Shown piece by piece: positions 15,459-23,590 of a stretch of 25,320 nt of DNA; the stretch's first letter is position 1; each line of letters starts with the position of its first letter. The notes below the pieces were generated by a model. It worked only from the letters and a program-made list of their open reading frames with translations, did not search any database and was not told the origin of the DNA. The translations under genes were made by a program, and so were the position numbers. The DNA lies in NCBI GenBank assembly GCA_034437795.1, contig DAOTTI010000049.1, positions 1 through 25,320 of the forward strand. Reading direction: 5' to 3'. The DNA is from DAOTTI01 sp034437795 (GTDB taxonomy: Bacteria > Chloroflexota > UBA11872 > UBA12225).

Positions 15459-17069
15459 TTACGCATGGCACAGCCGGCGAGGCAGGCGGTTGTCGGTCCG
15501 GACCAGCTCCGCCAGCAGGCGCTCCTTCAGCTCCAGCTTGAGCGCCCGCGCCTCAGGCGCCTGCCACAGGTTGTGCAGCTGCCCCGGGTCGCGGCGCAGA
15601 TCGAACAGCTCGCCAAAAGGCTGCTCCCCGTCATCGCCGACGTACGTCGTGAGTTGGTGCGTCTCGGTGATCAACGTGCGCAGGCGCAGGCCGAGATAAT
15701 CCTCGTCATTCTCGACCACCACTGCGTCCTGCACGCGGTCGCGCTCCCCCGTGAGCACCGGCACCAGCGAGCGCCCCGGCCACGGTGCCATCATGCGGCT
15801 GGTCTCGGGGCTGGCCGCCGGCCACAGCGGGCCGCTCTCGGGGACCGGCACACCGGCCAGCTCCAGGAGCGTAGGCGCGACGTCCAGATGCGACGCCAGC
15901 GCGCTGGAGACCCGCCCCGCGGGGAAGCGCCGCGGGTAGCGCCAGATGCCGGGCACGTTGAGCAGGCCATCGAAGTGGAACGGCCCCTTGTTCATCAGCC
16001 AGTGGTCACCCAGCAGGTCCCCGTGGTCGGAGGTGAACACCACCACCGTGTCGTCGCGCAGGCCCAGCCGGTCCAGCACGGCCAGGATGCGCCCTACCTG
16101 CTGGTCCACAAACGAGATCATGCCGTAGGTGATGGCGATGATCTCGCGGAGCTGCTCATCCGGCATCCTGGTCGGCGCGCGCCGCCCGGAGAGCGGGAGG
16201 GGGCGTTCATAGATCACGCGGAAGAAGGGCGCCAGGTCGTCCAATTCCCCCTCGCGGCGCACCGGCAGGGGCACCGCGGCGCGGTCGTACATCGAGTACC
16301 ACGGGTCGGGTGTGGCGAAGGGGTGGTGCGGGTCAGGGAAGGACGCCCAGACCATGAACGGCCGGTGCCCCGCCTCCGGCGCGGCCCGCTCCAGAAACGC
16401 GATCGTCCGGTCGGCCACCCAGGTGGTGTAGTGCAACTCCGGCGGGATCGCCATACGGTACGACTGCTCCGCGCCACTCGCGGCCGGCGTACCGGCCTCG
16501 CGGCGCAGCAGCGGCAGGGCCTCGGGGTGCTCGCGACGTAGCCAGGCGATGTAGTCGCCGTACACCCCGCTGCCGTGGCCGCCCGTCCACTCCGTCGTCT
16601 GGAACCCGTAATAGGGCTCCGGCAGATGGCTGATCTTCCCGTGGTGCCACATCCAGGCGCTTTCGGGATACTCCTGCGGATCAAGCGTCTCCGGATCGAC
16701 CCCGTTGGGCAGGCCGAAGATGCGCGTGTGGATCTTACCCACGCTGTGCGTCCGGTAGCCGGCCGCGGCCAGGGCGCCGGTGATCGTCGGCAGGCGGGGG
16801 TCCAGGTTGATGCCGTTGGTCCGCACGCCGTGGCCGCGCGGCGTCAGCCCCGTCAGGAGCGTCGAGCGCGAGGGCATGCACAGCGGGTTGTTGACGTAGG
16901 CCCGCGTGAGGCGCACCCCCTCGGCCGCCAGGCGATCCAGATTGGGCGTCTGGAGCACGGCGCCCGCCGCCTGGCCGCCGCCGTCACGCCACTGGGGCCA
17001 GGCGCAGCCCAGCGCGTCTCCCCGTTGCTGGTCCGTGATGATGATCAGGAAGTTTGGACGGTCGGCCAA
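15459..17069 (-). CDS. Type I sulfatase (formylglycine-dependent)
   Basis: A 536-residue sulfatase of the alkaline phosphatase superfamily, which hydrolyses sulfate esters, or in some members phospho-esters. Seen: ADRPNFLIIITDQQRGDALG with the metal-binding Asp13 and the C-x-P-S-R maturation motif CMPSRSTLLTG (Cys64 to be converted to formylglycine). GKIHTRIFG and FTSDHGDLLGDH (metal ligands Asp and His) follow, and ELFDLRRDPGQLHNL is the usual C-terminal subdomain. No signal peptide, so it is probably cytosolic, as for enzymes acting on imported sulfated sugars. The start TTG (17069) has GGGGG 4 bases upstream. The ATG at 17126 is rejected because it lies upstream of the -10 box. The formylglycine-generating enzyme is not in the window. 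Its promoter carries an operator-like palindrome. Confidence 0.92.
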   Translation of the reverse strand: MADRPNFLIIITDQQRGDALGCAWPQWRDGGGQAAGAVLQTPNLDRLAAEGVRLTRAYVNNPLCMPSRSTLLTGLTPRGHGVRTNGINLDPRLPTITGALAAAGYRTHSVGKIHTRIFGLPNGVDPETLDPQEYPESAWMWHHGKISHLPEPYYGFQTTEWTGGHGSGVYGDYIAWLRREHPEALPLLRREAGTPAASGAEQSYRMAIPPELHYTTWVADRTIAFLERAAPEAGHRPFMVWASFPDPHHPFATPDPWYSMYDRAAVPLPVRREGELDDLAPFFRVIYERPLPLSGRRAPTRMPDEQLREIIAITYGMISFVDQQVGRILAVLDRLGLRDDTVVVFTSDHGDLLGDHWLMNKGPFHFDGLLNVPGIWRYPRRFPAGRVSSALASHLDVAPTLLELAGVPVPESGPLWPAASPETSRMMAPWPGRSLVPVLTGERDRVQDAVVVENDEDYLGLRLRTLITETHQLTTYVGDDGEQPFGELFDLRRDPGQLHNLWQAPEARALKLELKERLLAELVRTDNRLPRRLCHA

Positions 17070-17114
17070 TGGTCCCCCTTTCCAGGCGCACCGCCGGCGG
17101 TGCGAACGCTCACT

Positions 17115-17142
17115 GTTATACTTCATGTGAACGTTGTCACAA
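17115..17142 (-). promoter_or_regulatory. Sulfatase promoter with embedded TGTGA-N6-TCACA operator
   Basis: On the minus strand TTGTGA (17142-17137) and TATAAC (17120-17115) are 16 bases apart, a good sigma70-type promoter. Transcription would begin near 17108, about 40 bases before the TTG start at 17069. Inside it, TGTGAACGTTGTCACA (17126-17141) has the arms TGTGA and TCACA around six bases. That is the exact arm pattern of CRP-family sites and is also close to LacI-family sugar operators. It covers the -35 box and spacer, which fits repression better than activation. On the plus strand TTGTCA (17134-17139) could serve as a -35 box for the helicase side. Confidence 0.6.
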
Positions 17143-17192
17143 ATGCGGGTGCGTCGCTATCTGGCCCGAAACCGCGTGCCAATCCAGCGTCG

Positions 17193-17215
17193 GGGCGCCT
17201 TTGGCGCCCTTTTTT
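17193..17215 (+). terminator. Intrinsic terminator hairpin upstream of the DEAD-box helicase gene
   Basis: GGGCGCC (17193-17199), loop TTT, GGCGCCC (17203-17209) then six T (17210-17215): a textbook rho-independent terminator on the plus strand. No plus-strand gene lies just before it, since the sulfatase runs the other way. It therefore sits in the presumed leader of the helicase gene, 76 bp before its start, and may act as an attenuator or end a small RNA. A perfect palindrome, CCTGCCGGCAGG, follows at 17220-17231. Confidence 0.75.
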
Positions 17216-17291
17216 CATGCCTGCCGGCAGGGACCGGCGGGGTATGGACGGCGGGCCAATCCACCTTCGCGCGCACCCTGCGGAGGAATGT

Positions 17292-19007
17292 GTGGTTTCA
17301 GTACTCAATCGCCCCAATCGCGGGGCCTTCGACGAGCAGATCAATGAGCATGCGCCCAGCGTGAGACATGATCCAGAAGCCGCTGCTGCCGCCGCGGTAG
17401 CCGGCTCCAGCGAGACCGGCAGCGCCGGCCACGGCAGCGGGGGCAGCAACGGCCACGCCCGGTCGCCCTTCCTGCCCGCCGGCGCATCCGGCATCGCCGA
17501 GATCCGCCTCCCAGGGCCTGAGCTGAATGGCCGCGCCACCGCGGTCAAGATCGACCGGTACGGCGCGACCCTGCACGACGCGCCGGCTCCGCGCCCGCGA
17601 AACACCTGGTCCTGCCTCACGCGCCGGCCCGGTGAGCCCTGGCGTGTCCGGCCACCTACCGGCCCCGCCATGCCGGCGCGATGGTTGACGGCTCCCGTGC
17701 AGAGCGGGGCGCGCGGCCAGGCGTCGGAGGCTCCGGCGGCTGGGCCCGCGTTCACGCCCCCTGTCCGCAAGCCCGAGCCGGTGATCGCGGCACCTGAGGC
17801 CGGCCCCATGCCCGCGACGCGCGACGCGCGCCCTGCCGCGGCGCCGGCCTCCTTCCGGTTTGGCGATCTGGAGCTGTCCGCCCCCGTGCGCCAGGCGGTG
17901 TGGGAGCTCGGCTACCGCCAGCCGACGCCGATCCAGGCCCAGTGCATCCCGCTGCTGCTCCAGGGCAGGGACTGCGTCGGCCAGGCCCAGACCGGCACAG
18001 GCAAGACGGCGGCCTTCGGCATCCCCATCGTCGAGCGCATCGACCCTGGCCGGCCGGAGGTGCAGGCCATCGTCCTCGTGCCCACGCGAGAGCTCTGCCG
18101 GCAGGTGACGGGCGAGATCCAGCGCCTGGGCAAGTACCGCGGCGTCCGCGCCCTGGCCGTCTATGGCGGCGAGGGGATGGAGCGGCAGTTGCGGGAGCTG
18201 GCCGCCGGCGTCCACGTGGTGGTGGGCACCCCCGGCCGCGTTCAGGATCACATCTGGCGGGGTTCGCTCCGCCTCGAGCACGTGCGCATCGCCATCCTGG
18301 ACGAGGCCGATGAGATGCTCGATGTCGGCTTCGCCGAAGACATCGAGGCCATCCTGCGCTGCGTGCCCCAGGAGCGCCAGACCGCGCTCTTCTCCGCCAC
18401 GATCCCGCCGTTCGTCGTGCGCCTGGTGCGCAAGTACCTGTGCGAGCCGGAATGGGTCAGCACCATCAGGGAGGCGGACACCGCGTCCGCCTCCATTCCC
18501 GCGCAGATCCGCCAGTACTACGCCTACGTCGCCGAGCGCGACAAGCTGGCGGCCCTGGAGGAGCTCATCCGCGCCGAGCCGGGGTACACACGGGTGCTCA
18601 TCTTCCGGCGCATGAAGATCAAGGTGGACCACCTGGCCCAGGCGATGCAGCGCAAGGGCTATCCCGCCCGCGCCCTGCACGGCGACCTGCCGCAGGGCGA
18701 GCGCAATCGCGTGCTGGAAGACTTCCGCGCCGGACGCATTCGCTTCCTCATTGCCACCAACGTGGCCGCCCGCGGTCTGGACATCCGCGACGTCTCTCAC
18801 GTCCTGAACTACGATCTCCCTGAGACGGTGGAGGAGTACACCCACCGCATCGGCCGCACCGGCCGCGCCGGCAAGGACGGGACGGCGATCAGCTTCGTCG
18901 CCGAATGGGACATCGAGGCCTTCGAGGCCATCAAGGCCGCCCTCGGCGACGCCCTGCAGGAGAAGCCGCTGGCCATCTACGGTGATCAGGTGGTGATCAG
19001 GTCGTGA
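17292..19007 (+). CDS. DEAD-box ATP-dependent RNA helicase
   Basis: About 571 residues. The GTG at 17292 has GGAGG 5 bases upstream (17282-17286); an ATG at 17244 in the same frame is a weaker alternative. Residues 1-185 are low-complexity, rich in Ala, Pro, Gly and Arg, with no fold I recognise. The helicase core begins at FRFGDLELSAPVRQAVWELGY. It has the Q motif (PTPIQAQ), motif I AQTGTGKT (232-239), Ia PTRELC, Ib TPGR, motif II DEAD (337-340), motif III SAT, ARGLDI (V) and HRIGRTGRAG (VI, from 518). It unwinds short RNA duplexes in ribosome assembly or mRNA turnover. The protein stops soon after the core, so the extra region is N-terminal, whereas bacterial DEAD-box proteins usually carry C-terminal extensions. 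The 3' end overlaps the convergent oxidoreductase gene by 11 bp. Confidence 0.93.
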   Translation: MVSVLNRPNRGAFDEQINEHAPSVRHDPEAAAAAAVAGSSETGSAGHGSGGSNGHARSPFLPAGASGIAEIRLPGPELNGRATAVKIDRYGATLHDAPAPRPRNTWSCLTRRPGEPWRVRPPTGPAMPARWLTAPVQSGARGQASEAPAAGPAFTPPVRKPEPVIAAPEAGPMPATRDARPAAAPASFRFGDLELSAPVRQAVWELGYRQPTPIQAQCIPLLLQGRDCVGQAQTGTGKTAAFGIPIVERIDPGRPEVQAIVLVPTRELCRQVTGEIQRLGKYRGVRALAVYGGEGMERQLRELAAGVHVVVGTPGRVQDHIWRGSLRLEHVRIAILDEADEMLDVGFAEDIEAILRCVPQERQTALFSATIPPFVVRLVRKYLCEPEWVSTIREADTASASIPAQIRQYYAYVAERDKLAALEELIRAEPGYTRVLIFRRMKIKVDHLAQAMQRKGYPARALHGDLPQGERNRVLEDFRAGRIRFLIATNVAARGLDIRDVSHVLNYDLPETVEEYTHRIGRTGRAGKDGTAISFVAEWDIEAFEAIKAALGDALQEKPLAIYGDQVVIRS

Positions 19008-20013
19008 TCACGAGGCGCGTAGCGCCCGGATCAATTGCTGCACTCTCGTACAGCGCCTCGATCACCGCCGCCTGCGCCAGGCCGTCCTCCGCCGGCGGCA
19101 GCAAACGCCCGGCGCGCACGCTACGCACGAAGTGGTCGGCCTCCAGCGCGTACTGGTCGGGGCTCGCCACCGTCTCGGTGCGCCGCTCCCCGCCCGCGTT
19201 GACGTGTATGGCGGCGGGGTCGTTCCCTGGGAGGAAGGCACGCTCGACCAGGATGGTCCCGCTCGGGCCGGCCACCTCGTAGCGCTGCGTCCCCGCGGCG
19301 TCGAAGCTGCCGTCGATCAGCGCCAGGCGTTCGCCCGGAAAGCGCAGTACCCCGGCAAAGGCGGTGTCCACGCCGAAACGCGGATCCACCCGCTGCTGTG
19401 CGCTGGCGGCGATCGGCTCCGCGCCGAAGATGTAGCGCGCGGCGTTGACCGCGTAGCAGCCCACATCCATCAGGGCGCCCCCATCGAGCTCCGGCTGCAG
19501 GCGCACGTCCCGCGCCGCCCGCCGTTCCTCAGCCATGAAGAAGCAGAAGGAGGCGCGGATGTAGACCGGCTCGCCGATCGCGCCCCCGCGGATGAGCTCC
19601 AGCACGCGGGCGTGCTGCGGATGGTGCCGGTACATGAAGGCCTCCATCAGCAGGACGCCGGCGCGCCGGCAGGCCTCGACCATCCGCTCGGCATCGGCCC
19701 GCCGGCGCGCGGCCGGCTTCTCGCACAGCACGTGCTTGCCGGCCCCCGCCGCCTTGATCGTCCATTCCGCATGGAGGCCGTTGGGCAGGGCCACGTAGAC
19801 GCCGTCCACCTGCGAGTCAGCCAGCAGCGCCTCGTAGGAGCCGTACGACTGCGGGATCCCCAGTTCAGCCGCCACGGCCTGCGCCCGCGCCGCGTCGCGG
19901 CTGGCGATGGCCACCACCTCTCCCTCCGTCCCCGCGCGGACCCCCGGCACGAAGCGCGTCCGCGCGATCCGCGCCGTGCTCATGATCCCCCAGCGGAACT
20001 TCCGGCCTGCCAT
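18997..20013 (-). CDS. Gfo/Idh/MocA-family NAD(P)-dependent oxidoreductase
   Basis: A 338-residue sugar or polyol dehydrogenase-like protein acting in the cytosol. The ATG at 20013 gives MAGRKFRWGIMSTARIARTR, the family's Rossmann start, with GGAG 9 bases upstream; the longer frame above it is translated repeat DNA. Seen: the nucleotide-binding strand RWGIMSTARIA (7-17), YVALPNGLHAEW (73-84) and the HVLCEKPAA motif with Lys99-Pro100. MYRHHPQH is next, then DGGALMDVGCYAVNAARYIFG in the second domain, which forms the sheet that holds the sugar. It resembles xylose dehydrogenase and trans-dihydrodiol dehydrogenase types; the substrate is not certain. Its stop codon lies inside the end of the convergent helicase gene. 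The SLC13-like permease gene ends 168 bp upstream on the same strand. Confidence 0.9.
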   Translation of the reverse strand: MAGRKFRWGIMSTARIARTRFVPGVRAGTEGEVVAIASRDAARAQAVAAELGIPQSYGSYEALLADSQVDGVYVALPNGLHAEWTIKAAGAGKHVLCEKPAARRRADAERMVEACRRAGVLLMEAFMYRHHPQHARVLELIRGGAIGEPVYIRASFCFFMAEERRAARDVRLQPELDGGALMDVGCYAVNAARYIFGAEPIAASAQQRVDPRFGVDTAFAGVLRFPGERLALIDGSFDAAGTQRYEVAGPSGTILVERAFLPGNDPAAIHVNAGGERRTETVASPDQYALEADHFVRSVRAGRLLPPAEDGLAQAAVIEALYESAAIDPGATRLVITT

Positions 20014-20030
20014 ACCACGTCTCTCCGTTA

Positions 20031-20064
20031 AGTAGCGAGTAGTGAGTAGCGAGTAGCGAGTGAG
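20031..20064. repeat. GAGTAGCGAGTAGT short-period repeat
   Basis: An array of about five AGTAGCG/AGTAGTG heptamers directly upstream of the oxidoreductase start, in the 168-bp gap after the permease gene. It is another member of the genome's set of heptamer phrases. Confidence 0.8.
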
Positions 20065-20181
20065 GGCTTTCGGCTCCTCCCTACTGTACCCTGGCCCCTC
20101 CCTGCCGGCGCCGGAGGCGTTCCGCCCAGCGGTTCGGCTCCGTTCGAGAGGTTCGACGGCGCTCAAGGAGTTCAGCCGCGC

Positions 20182-21681
20182 TCAGGGCAAGCCGATCAGC
20201 GACCACCATGGGAGGGCGACGAAGATGGTCACCAGCGCTGCCGCCAGGAGCGTCAGGGCGTTGAAGCGAGCGAGCTGGCCGGCGGAGAAGTACCCCTGCT
20301 GGTACGCCATCAGGTTGGCCGCCGTCTGCGCCGGGTAGATCGTCTCGGCGTCGACGGCGATCATCACGATCAGCCCCGCCGCGGCCGCCGGCAGGGCGCT
20401 GGTGGCGGCGTAGGCTGTGGCCAGCGGAATGGCCAGGGTAATGGCGGCGGCGCGGTTGGGAATGGCCAGCGTCATCACCGCCGCCACCACAAAGATGGCC
20501 AGGGCAGCGGCGGCTGGATGGCTGGGAGACGGCGCCCAGCCGAACAGACCGCGGGCCATCCAGGCCGCTGCACCGGTGCGTGACAGGGCCAGGGCCAGCG
20601 ACGTGGCGCCGGCCAGCACGAAGCAGGTCGACCACGGCGCGCGGGGCGCGAAGGCCGCCCAGCTCATCACCCCCACCCGCGGCGCCAGCAGCACGATCAT
20701 GGCCAGGAGCGCCGGAATGGCCGGCGGCCAGCCTGTCAGCCGGTCCATGATCCATAGCAGCGACGTGCCCAGGCTCACCATCGCCAGCCGCTGCTCCGCC
20801 GCGCTGAGCTGCGACCGGTACGGCGGCGGCCCCTCGCCCTTCTCGTCCCCATCGTTCGCTGCCGCCACCCGATGGCGCGCTGGCACGACGGGCGATACCG
20901 GTTGGCGCGCTGCCCCATCGGGATCGCCATTAGCGCAGGCGGGCCCGGTGCCGGACCGAGCGCCGGCCTCACCGTTTGCCGACGCCTCGGGGCGGCAGAA
21001 CAGCCACACGATCACGCCGCACACCAGCAGCAAGACGTAGTACGGCGGGGCGACGGCCACGAACCAGCTCAGCCAGGTGAAGCCGCCCAGGGCGTGGGCC
21101 GTGGCCACCGGAGACGTCCCGCCGGAGAGCAGCGCCGACGAGGCGTACGGCCCGAGCACGCCCAGCGTCAGCATCACCGCCATCCCCAGTCGGCGCGGCC
21201 GGCCGAGCCGATCCAGCACGCGGTCGTACACTGGCACGAGCACCGCGTTGCGGCTGATGGCGGACGGGACCAGGAAGGCCTGCAACGGCAGGCTCAGCAG
21301 CAGCTCCAGGAGCAGGCGGCGCCCAGAGCCGCCGCAGCGGGCCAGGAGCCAGGCGGCCAGCCGGTCGGCCAGCCCCGTGTGCTCACCGGCAATGCCAATC
21401 GCCGCCGTCCCCAGCAGGAAGAGCAACACCGGCGAGGCCAGGCCGGCGAAGGCGTCCTCGCCCCGCGGTGCCGCGCCGGTGATCCACAGCAGGACCATGG
21501 CCAGCACAGCCGTGACGGGCAGGGCCACCAGCTCGCTCCCCCAGAGGCCGACGGCCAGCGCCGCCACGCCCAGGCTGCCCCGCGCCGGAGCGTCCAGCTC
21601 CGCAGCCAGGTGTCCCGTCCAGAACAGGACGGCGACGATCGCCCCCGCCAGCGCCACCGCCCAGCGAACGACTGTCCCCAT
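20182..21681 (-). CDS. SLC13/DASS- or ArsB-like membrane permease
   Basis: About 499 residues with roughly eleven hydrophobic segments in two similar halves, as in the ion transporter superfamily (divalent anion/Na+ symporters, CitT, ArsB). Seen: LWGSELVALPVTAVLAMVLLWITG and LASPVLLFLLGTAAIGIAGEHTGL near the N-terminus. The first re-entrant region is LVPSAISRNAVLVPV, with SGGTSPVATA after it. The second half has AIPNRAAAITLAIPLATAYA and YPAQTAANLMAYQQGYFSAGQL. The classical SNT motifs are altered (SRN and NRAAAIT), so the transported anion is uncertain. A hydrophilic loop of about 70 residues (about 231-300), rich in Gly, Ala and Pro, joins the halves. ATG 21681 is used; the GTG just before (21684) has a better-spaced GAGGTG. 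It follows the ABC permease gene by about 46 bp on the same strand and may be co-transcribed. Confidence 0.78.
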   Translation of the reverse strand: MGTVVRWAVALAGAIVAVLFWTGHLAAELDAPARGSLGVAALAVGLWGSELVALPVTAVLAMVLLWITGAAPRGEDAFAGLASPVLLFLLGTAAIGIAGEHTGLADRLAAWLLARCGGSGRRLLLELLLSLPLQAFLVPSAISRNAVLVPVYDRVLDRLGRPRRLGMAVMLTLGVLGPYASSALLSGGTSPVATAHALGGFTWLSWFVAVAPPYYVLLLVCGVIVWLFCRPEASANGEAGARSGTGPACANGDPDGAARQPVSPVVPARHRVAAANDGDEKGEGPPPYRSQLSAAEQRLAMVSLGTSLLWIMDRLTGWPPAIPALLAMIVLLAPRVGVMSWAAFAPRAPWSTCFVLAGATSLALALSRTGAAAWMARGLFGWAPSPSHPAAAALAIFVVAAVMTLAIPNRAAAITLAIPLATAYAATSALPAAAAGLIVMIAVDAETIYPAQTAANLMAYQQGYFSAGQLARFNALTLLAAALVTIFVALPWWSLIGLP

Positions 21682-21730
21682 CACGCCCGGTACACCTCAG
21701 TCTGCGTCGCCTCGCTGGCGCACATGGTAC

Positions 21731-22546
21731 CTACTCCCAGCGGAAGCTCCGCGCGGCCAGGGCCGGCATGGCCACCGCCCAGAGCAGGAGGATGCCGAGC
21801 GGGGGCATGAGCGGGGGCCGCGCCGGCTCCGGCAGCAGGGCGGCGCGCAGCACGCCGGCCAGCGCCGCCGACGGCAGCCAGCCGGTAATCGCCGCCAGCC
21901 CCGGGGGAAGGGCCTCCACCGGCACCACCAGCCCGCCGAAGAGCAGGAGCAGCAGGTACAGCCCGTTTGCCCCCGCCAGGGCGGCTTCGGCCCGCCACGC
22001 CCCTGCCATCCACAGGCCGATGCCCCCAAAGGCGGCCGTCCCCAGGATGATGGCCGCGGCCGCCAGGGGGAGATGGCCTTGCGGGCGCCACCCCAGGGCC
22101 AGCGCGATGGCCAGCACCTCCAGTACCTGCAGGGCCTCAATCACCAGCACGGACGCGATCTTGGCGCCGAGCAGCGCCGGCCGGGGCAGGGGGGTGCCGC
22201 CTAGGCGCTTCAGCACGCCGTACTGCCGCTCGAACGCCGTGGCGATCCCCAGGCTGACCATCGCCGTGGACATCACGCTCAGCGCGAGGATCCCCGGCAG
22301 CAGCACCTGCGCCAGACCGGCCGCCGTGCCGCTCGACGCGCCCAGCCGCAGGGCATCGATCCCCAGCGGGAGCGTGGCAAAGAAGGCCAGCAGCGCCCCC
22401 GGCACCACCAGCGTCACCAGGACGCTCTCCCCCCGACGCAGCGTCAGGCGCAGCTCCATCTTCGTCTGCGCCAGCAGCATGCGCCACAGGGGCGCCCCCG
22501 CCGGCTGGAAGTGCTCCAACGCCGTCACGCGGCCCCGCTCACTCAT
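21731..22546 (-). CDS. ABC-2-type transporter permease
   Basis: A 271-residue membrane subunit of an ABC exporter. The N-terminal cytosolic helix (LWRMLLAQTKMELRLTLRRGE) is followed by six hydrophobic segments. These include LVTLVVPGALLAFFATLP, VLLPGILALSVMSTAMVSLGIATAFERQYGVLKRL (the conserved ABC-2 block), GANGLYLLLLLFGGLVVPVEALP and a C-terminal LGILLLWAVAMPALAARSFRWE. The ERQYGVLKRL-GTPL sequence is typical of drug, lipid or polyketide exporters of the DrrB/NodJ kind. The ATG at 22546 has AGGGGAG just upstream. The ATPase gene ends 102 bp before it; that gap contains a degenerate GACCC-rich run (about 22560-22597). Substrate unknown. Confidence 0.88.
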   Translation of the reverse strand: MSERGRVTALEHFQPAGAPLWRMLLAQTKMELRLTLRRGESVLVTLVVPGALLAFFATLPLGIDALRLGASSGTAAGLAQVLLPGILALSVMSTAMVSLGIATAFERQYGVLKRLGGTPLPRPALLGAKIASVLVIEALQVLEVLAIALALGWRPQGHLPLAAAAIILGTAAFGGIGLWMAGAWRAEAALAGANGLYLLLLLFGGLVVPVEALPPGLAAITGWLPSAALAGVLRAALLPEPARPPLMPPLGILLLWAVAMPALAARSFRWE

Positions 22547-22648
22547 CGCTCCCCTAGCGGACCCGACAGACCCGGCCGACCCAGCCGACCCGTTGGACCG
22601 GCGCGGCGACGGGAGCCGCGGCGTGCTGCGGATCGAGTGGCCGGTGCA

Positions 22649-23581
22649 TCACGGTTCCTTCAGCGCCTCCGTGTCGCCGGTCAGGCGCAGATACAACTCC
22701 TCCAGCGACGGACGCGCCACGCTCAGCTCGGTGAGCAAGGCGTTGCGCTCGGCCAGGAACGCGGTCAGGGCCGCCACCAGTGCGGGCGTGGCCTCAGCCT
22801 CCACCAGATAGCGTCCGTCATCAATCTCGCAGGCCGCGCGGGCCCCCAGGCGCGCGGCGAGCGCCCCCGTGTCCAGGCCGGGCGTGGCCGTAAAGCGGAT
22901 CTCGCCCCCTGCGCTCGCGCTCGCCAGCTCCTCATGCCTGCCCAGCGCCACCAGCCGCCCCCGGTTGATGATGGCCACGCGGTCGGCCAGGCGCTCCGCC
23001 TCTTCCATGAAGTGGGTGGTCAGCACGACGGTGGTGCCCCGCTCCTTGAGGCCGGCGATGAGGCGCCAGGTCAGGCGGCGGGCCTGGGGGTCCATACCGG
23101 TGGTCGGCTCATCCAGGAACGCGATCTCCGGCCGCCCGACCAGCGCCAGGGCCAGCGCCAGGCGCTGCTTCTCGCCTCCAGAGAGCTGCCGGTAGCGGGT
23201 GCCGGCGCAGTGCTCCAGCCCGACCAGCGCCAGCAGGGCCCGCGGCTCTTCGGCGCGGGCGTAGAAGGAGGCGAAGAGCTCCAGCGCCTCCAGGGGCCGG
23301 ACCTGGGGGTAGATGCCGCCCTGCTGGAGCATCAGCCCCATGCGGGGCTTCAGCGCCCGCCCCTCCCGCACCGGATCGAGGCCAAGAACCCGCACCGTGC
23401 CGCCGTCCGGCCGCCGGTAGCCTTCCAGGATCTCCACCGTCGTGGTCTTGCCCGCCCCGTTGGGCCCCAGCAAGGCAAAGATCTCGCCTCGCCGCACGTC
23501 GAACGAGAGATCGTCCACCGCGCGGCGGCTGCCGTAGCTCTTCACCAGGTGCTGCACCGAAACCGCAGGCTCAGCCGGCAT
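22649..23581 (-). CDS. ABC transporter ATP-binding protein (ABC-2/DrrA type)
   Basis: A 310-residue nucleotide-binding subunit that powers the adjacent permease. Start ATG 23581 gives MPAEPAVSVQHLVKSYGSRRAVDDL. A TTG 18 bases further up lies within a repeat and is not used, and no Shine-Dalgarno is visible. Seen: Walker A GPNGAGKT (39-46), Q-loop MLQQGG, signature LSGGEKQR (133-140), Walker B IAFLDEPTTGMD and the H-loop LTTHFMEEAE. Residues from about 225 form a C-terminal DUF4162-type domain (DTGALAARLGARA to SLEELYLRLTGD) common in DrrA-like exporters. The phrase EILEGYRRPDGG also fits that subfamily. It probably works as a homodimer with two copies of the permease. Substrate unknown. Confidence 0.94.
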   Translation of the reverse strand: MPAEPAVSVQHLVKSYGSRRAVDDLSFDVRRGEIFALLGPNGAGKTTTVEILEGYRRPDGGTVRVLGLDPVREGRALKPRMGLMLQQGGIYPQVRPLEALELFASFYARAEEPRALLALVGLEHCAGTRYRQLSGGEKQRLALALALVGRPEIAFLDEPTTGMDPQARRLTWRLIAGLKERGTTVVLTTHFMEEAERLADRVAIINRGRLVALGRHEELASASAGGEIRFTATPGLDTGALAARLGARAACEIDDGRYLVEAEATPALVAALTAFLAERNALLTELSVARPSLEELYLRLTGDTEALKEP

Positions 23582-23590
23582 CGACACACG

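Noticed and set aside
17070..17126. ATG at 17126 as the sulfatase start
   Set aside because: It lies upstream of the TATAAC -10 box, so it would not be in the transcript; TTG 17069 has a strong ribosome binding site.
16575..17291. Extension of the helicase frame far upstream
   Set aside because: It runs through the sulfatase gene, the promoter and a terminator; GTG 17292 with GGAGG is a better start.
17298..18845. A 515-codon open frame opposite the DEAD-box gene
   Set aside because: Antisense shadow; the plus strand carries every DEAD-box motif.
20014..20166. N-terminal extension of the Gfo/Idh/MocA protein
   Set aside because: It translates the AGTAGCG repeat and is not part of the Rossmann domain.
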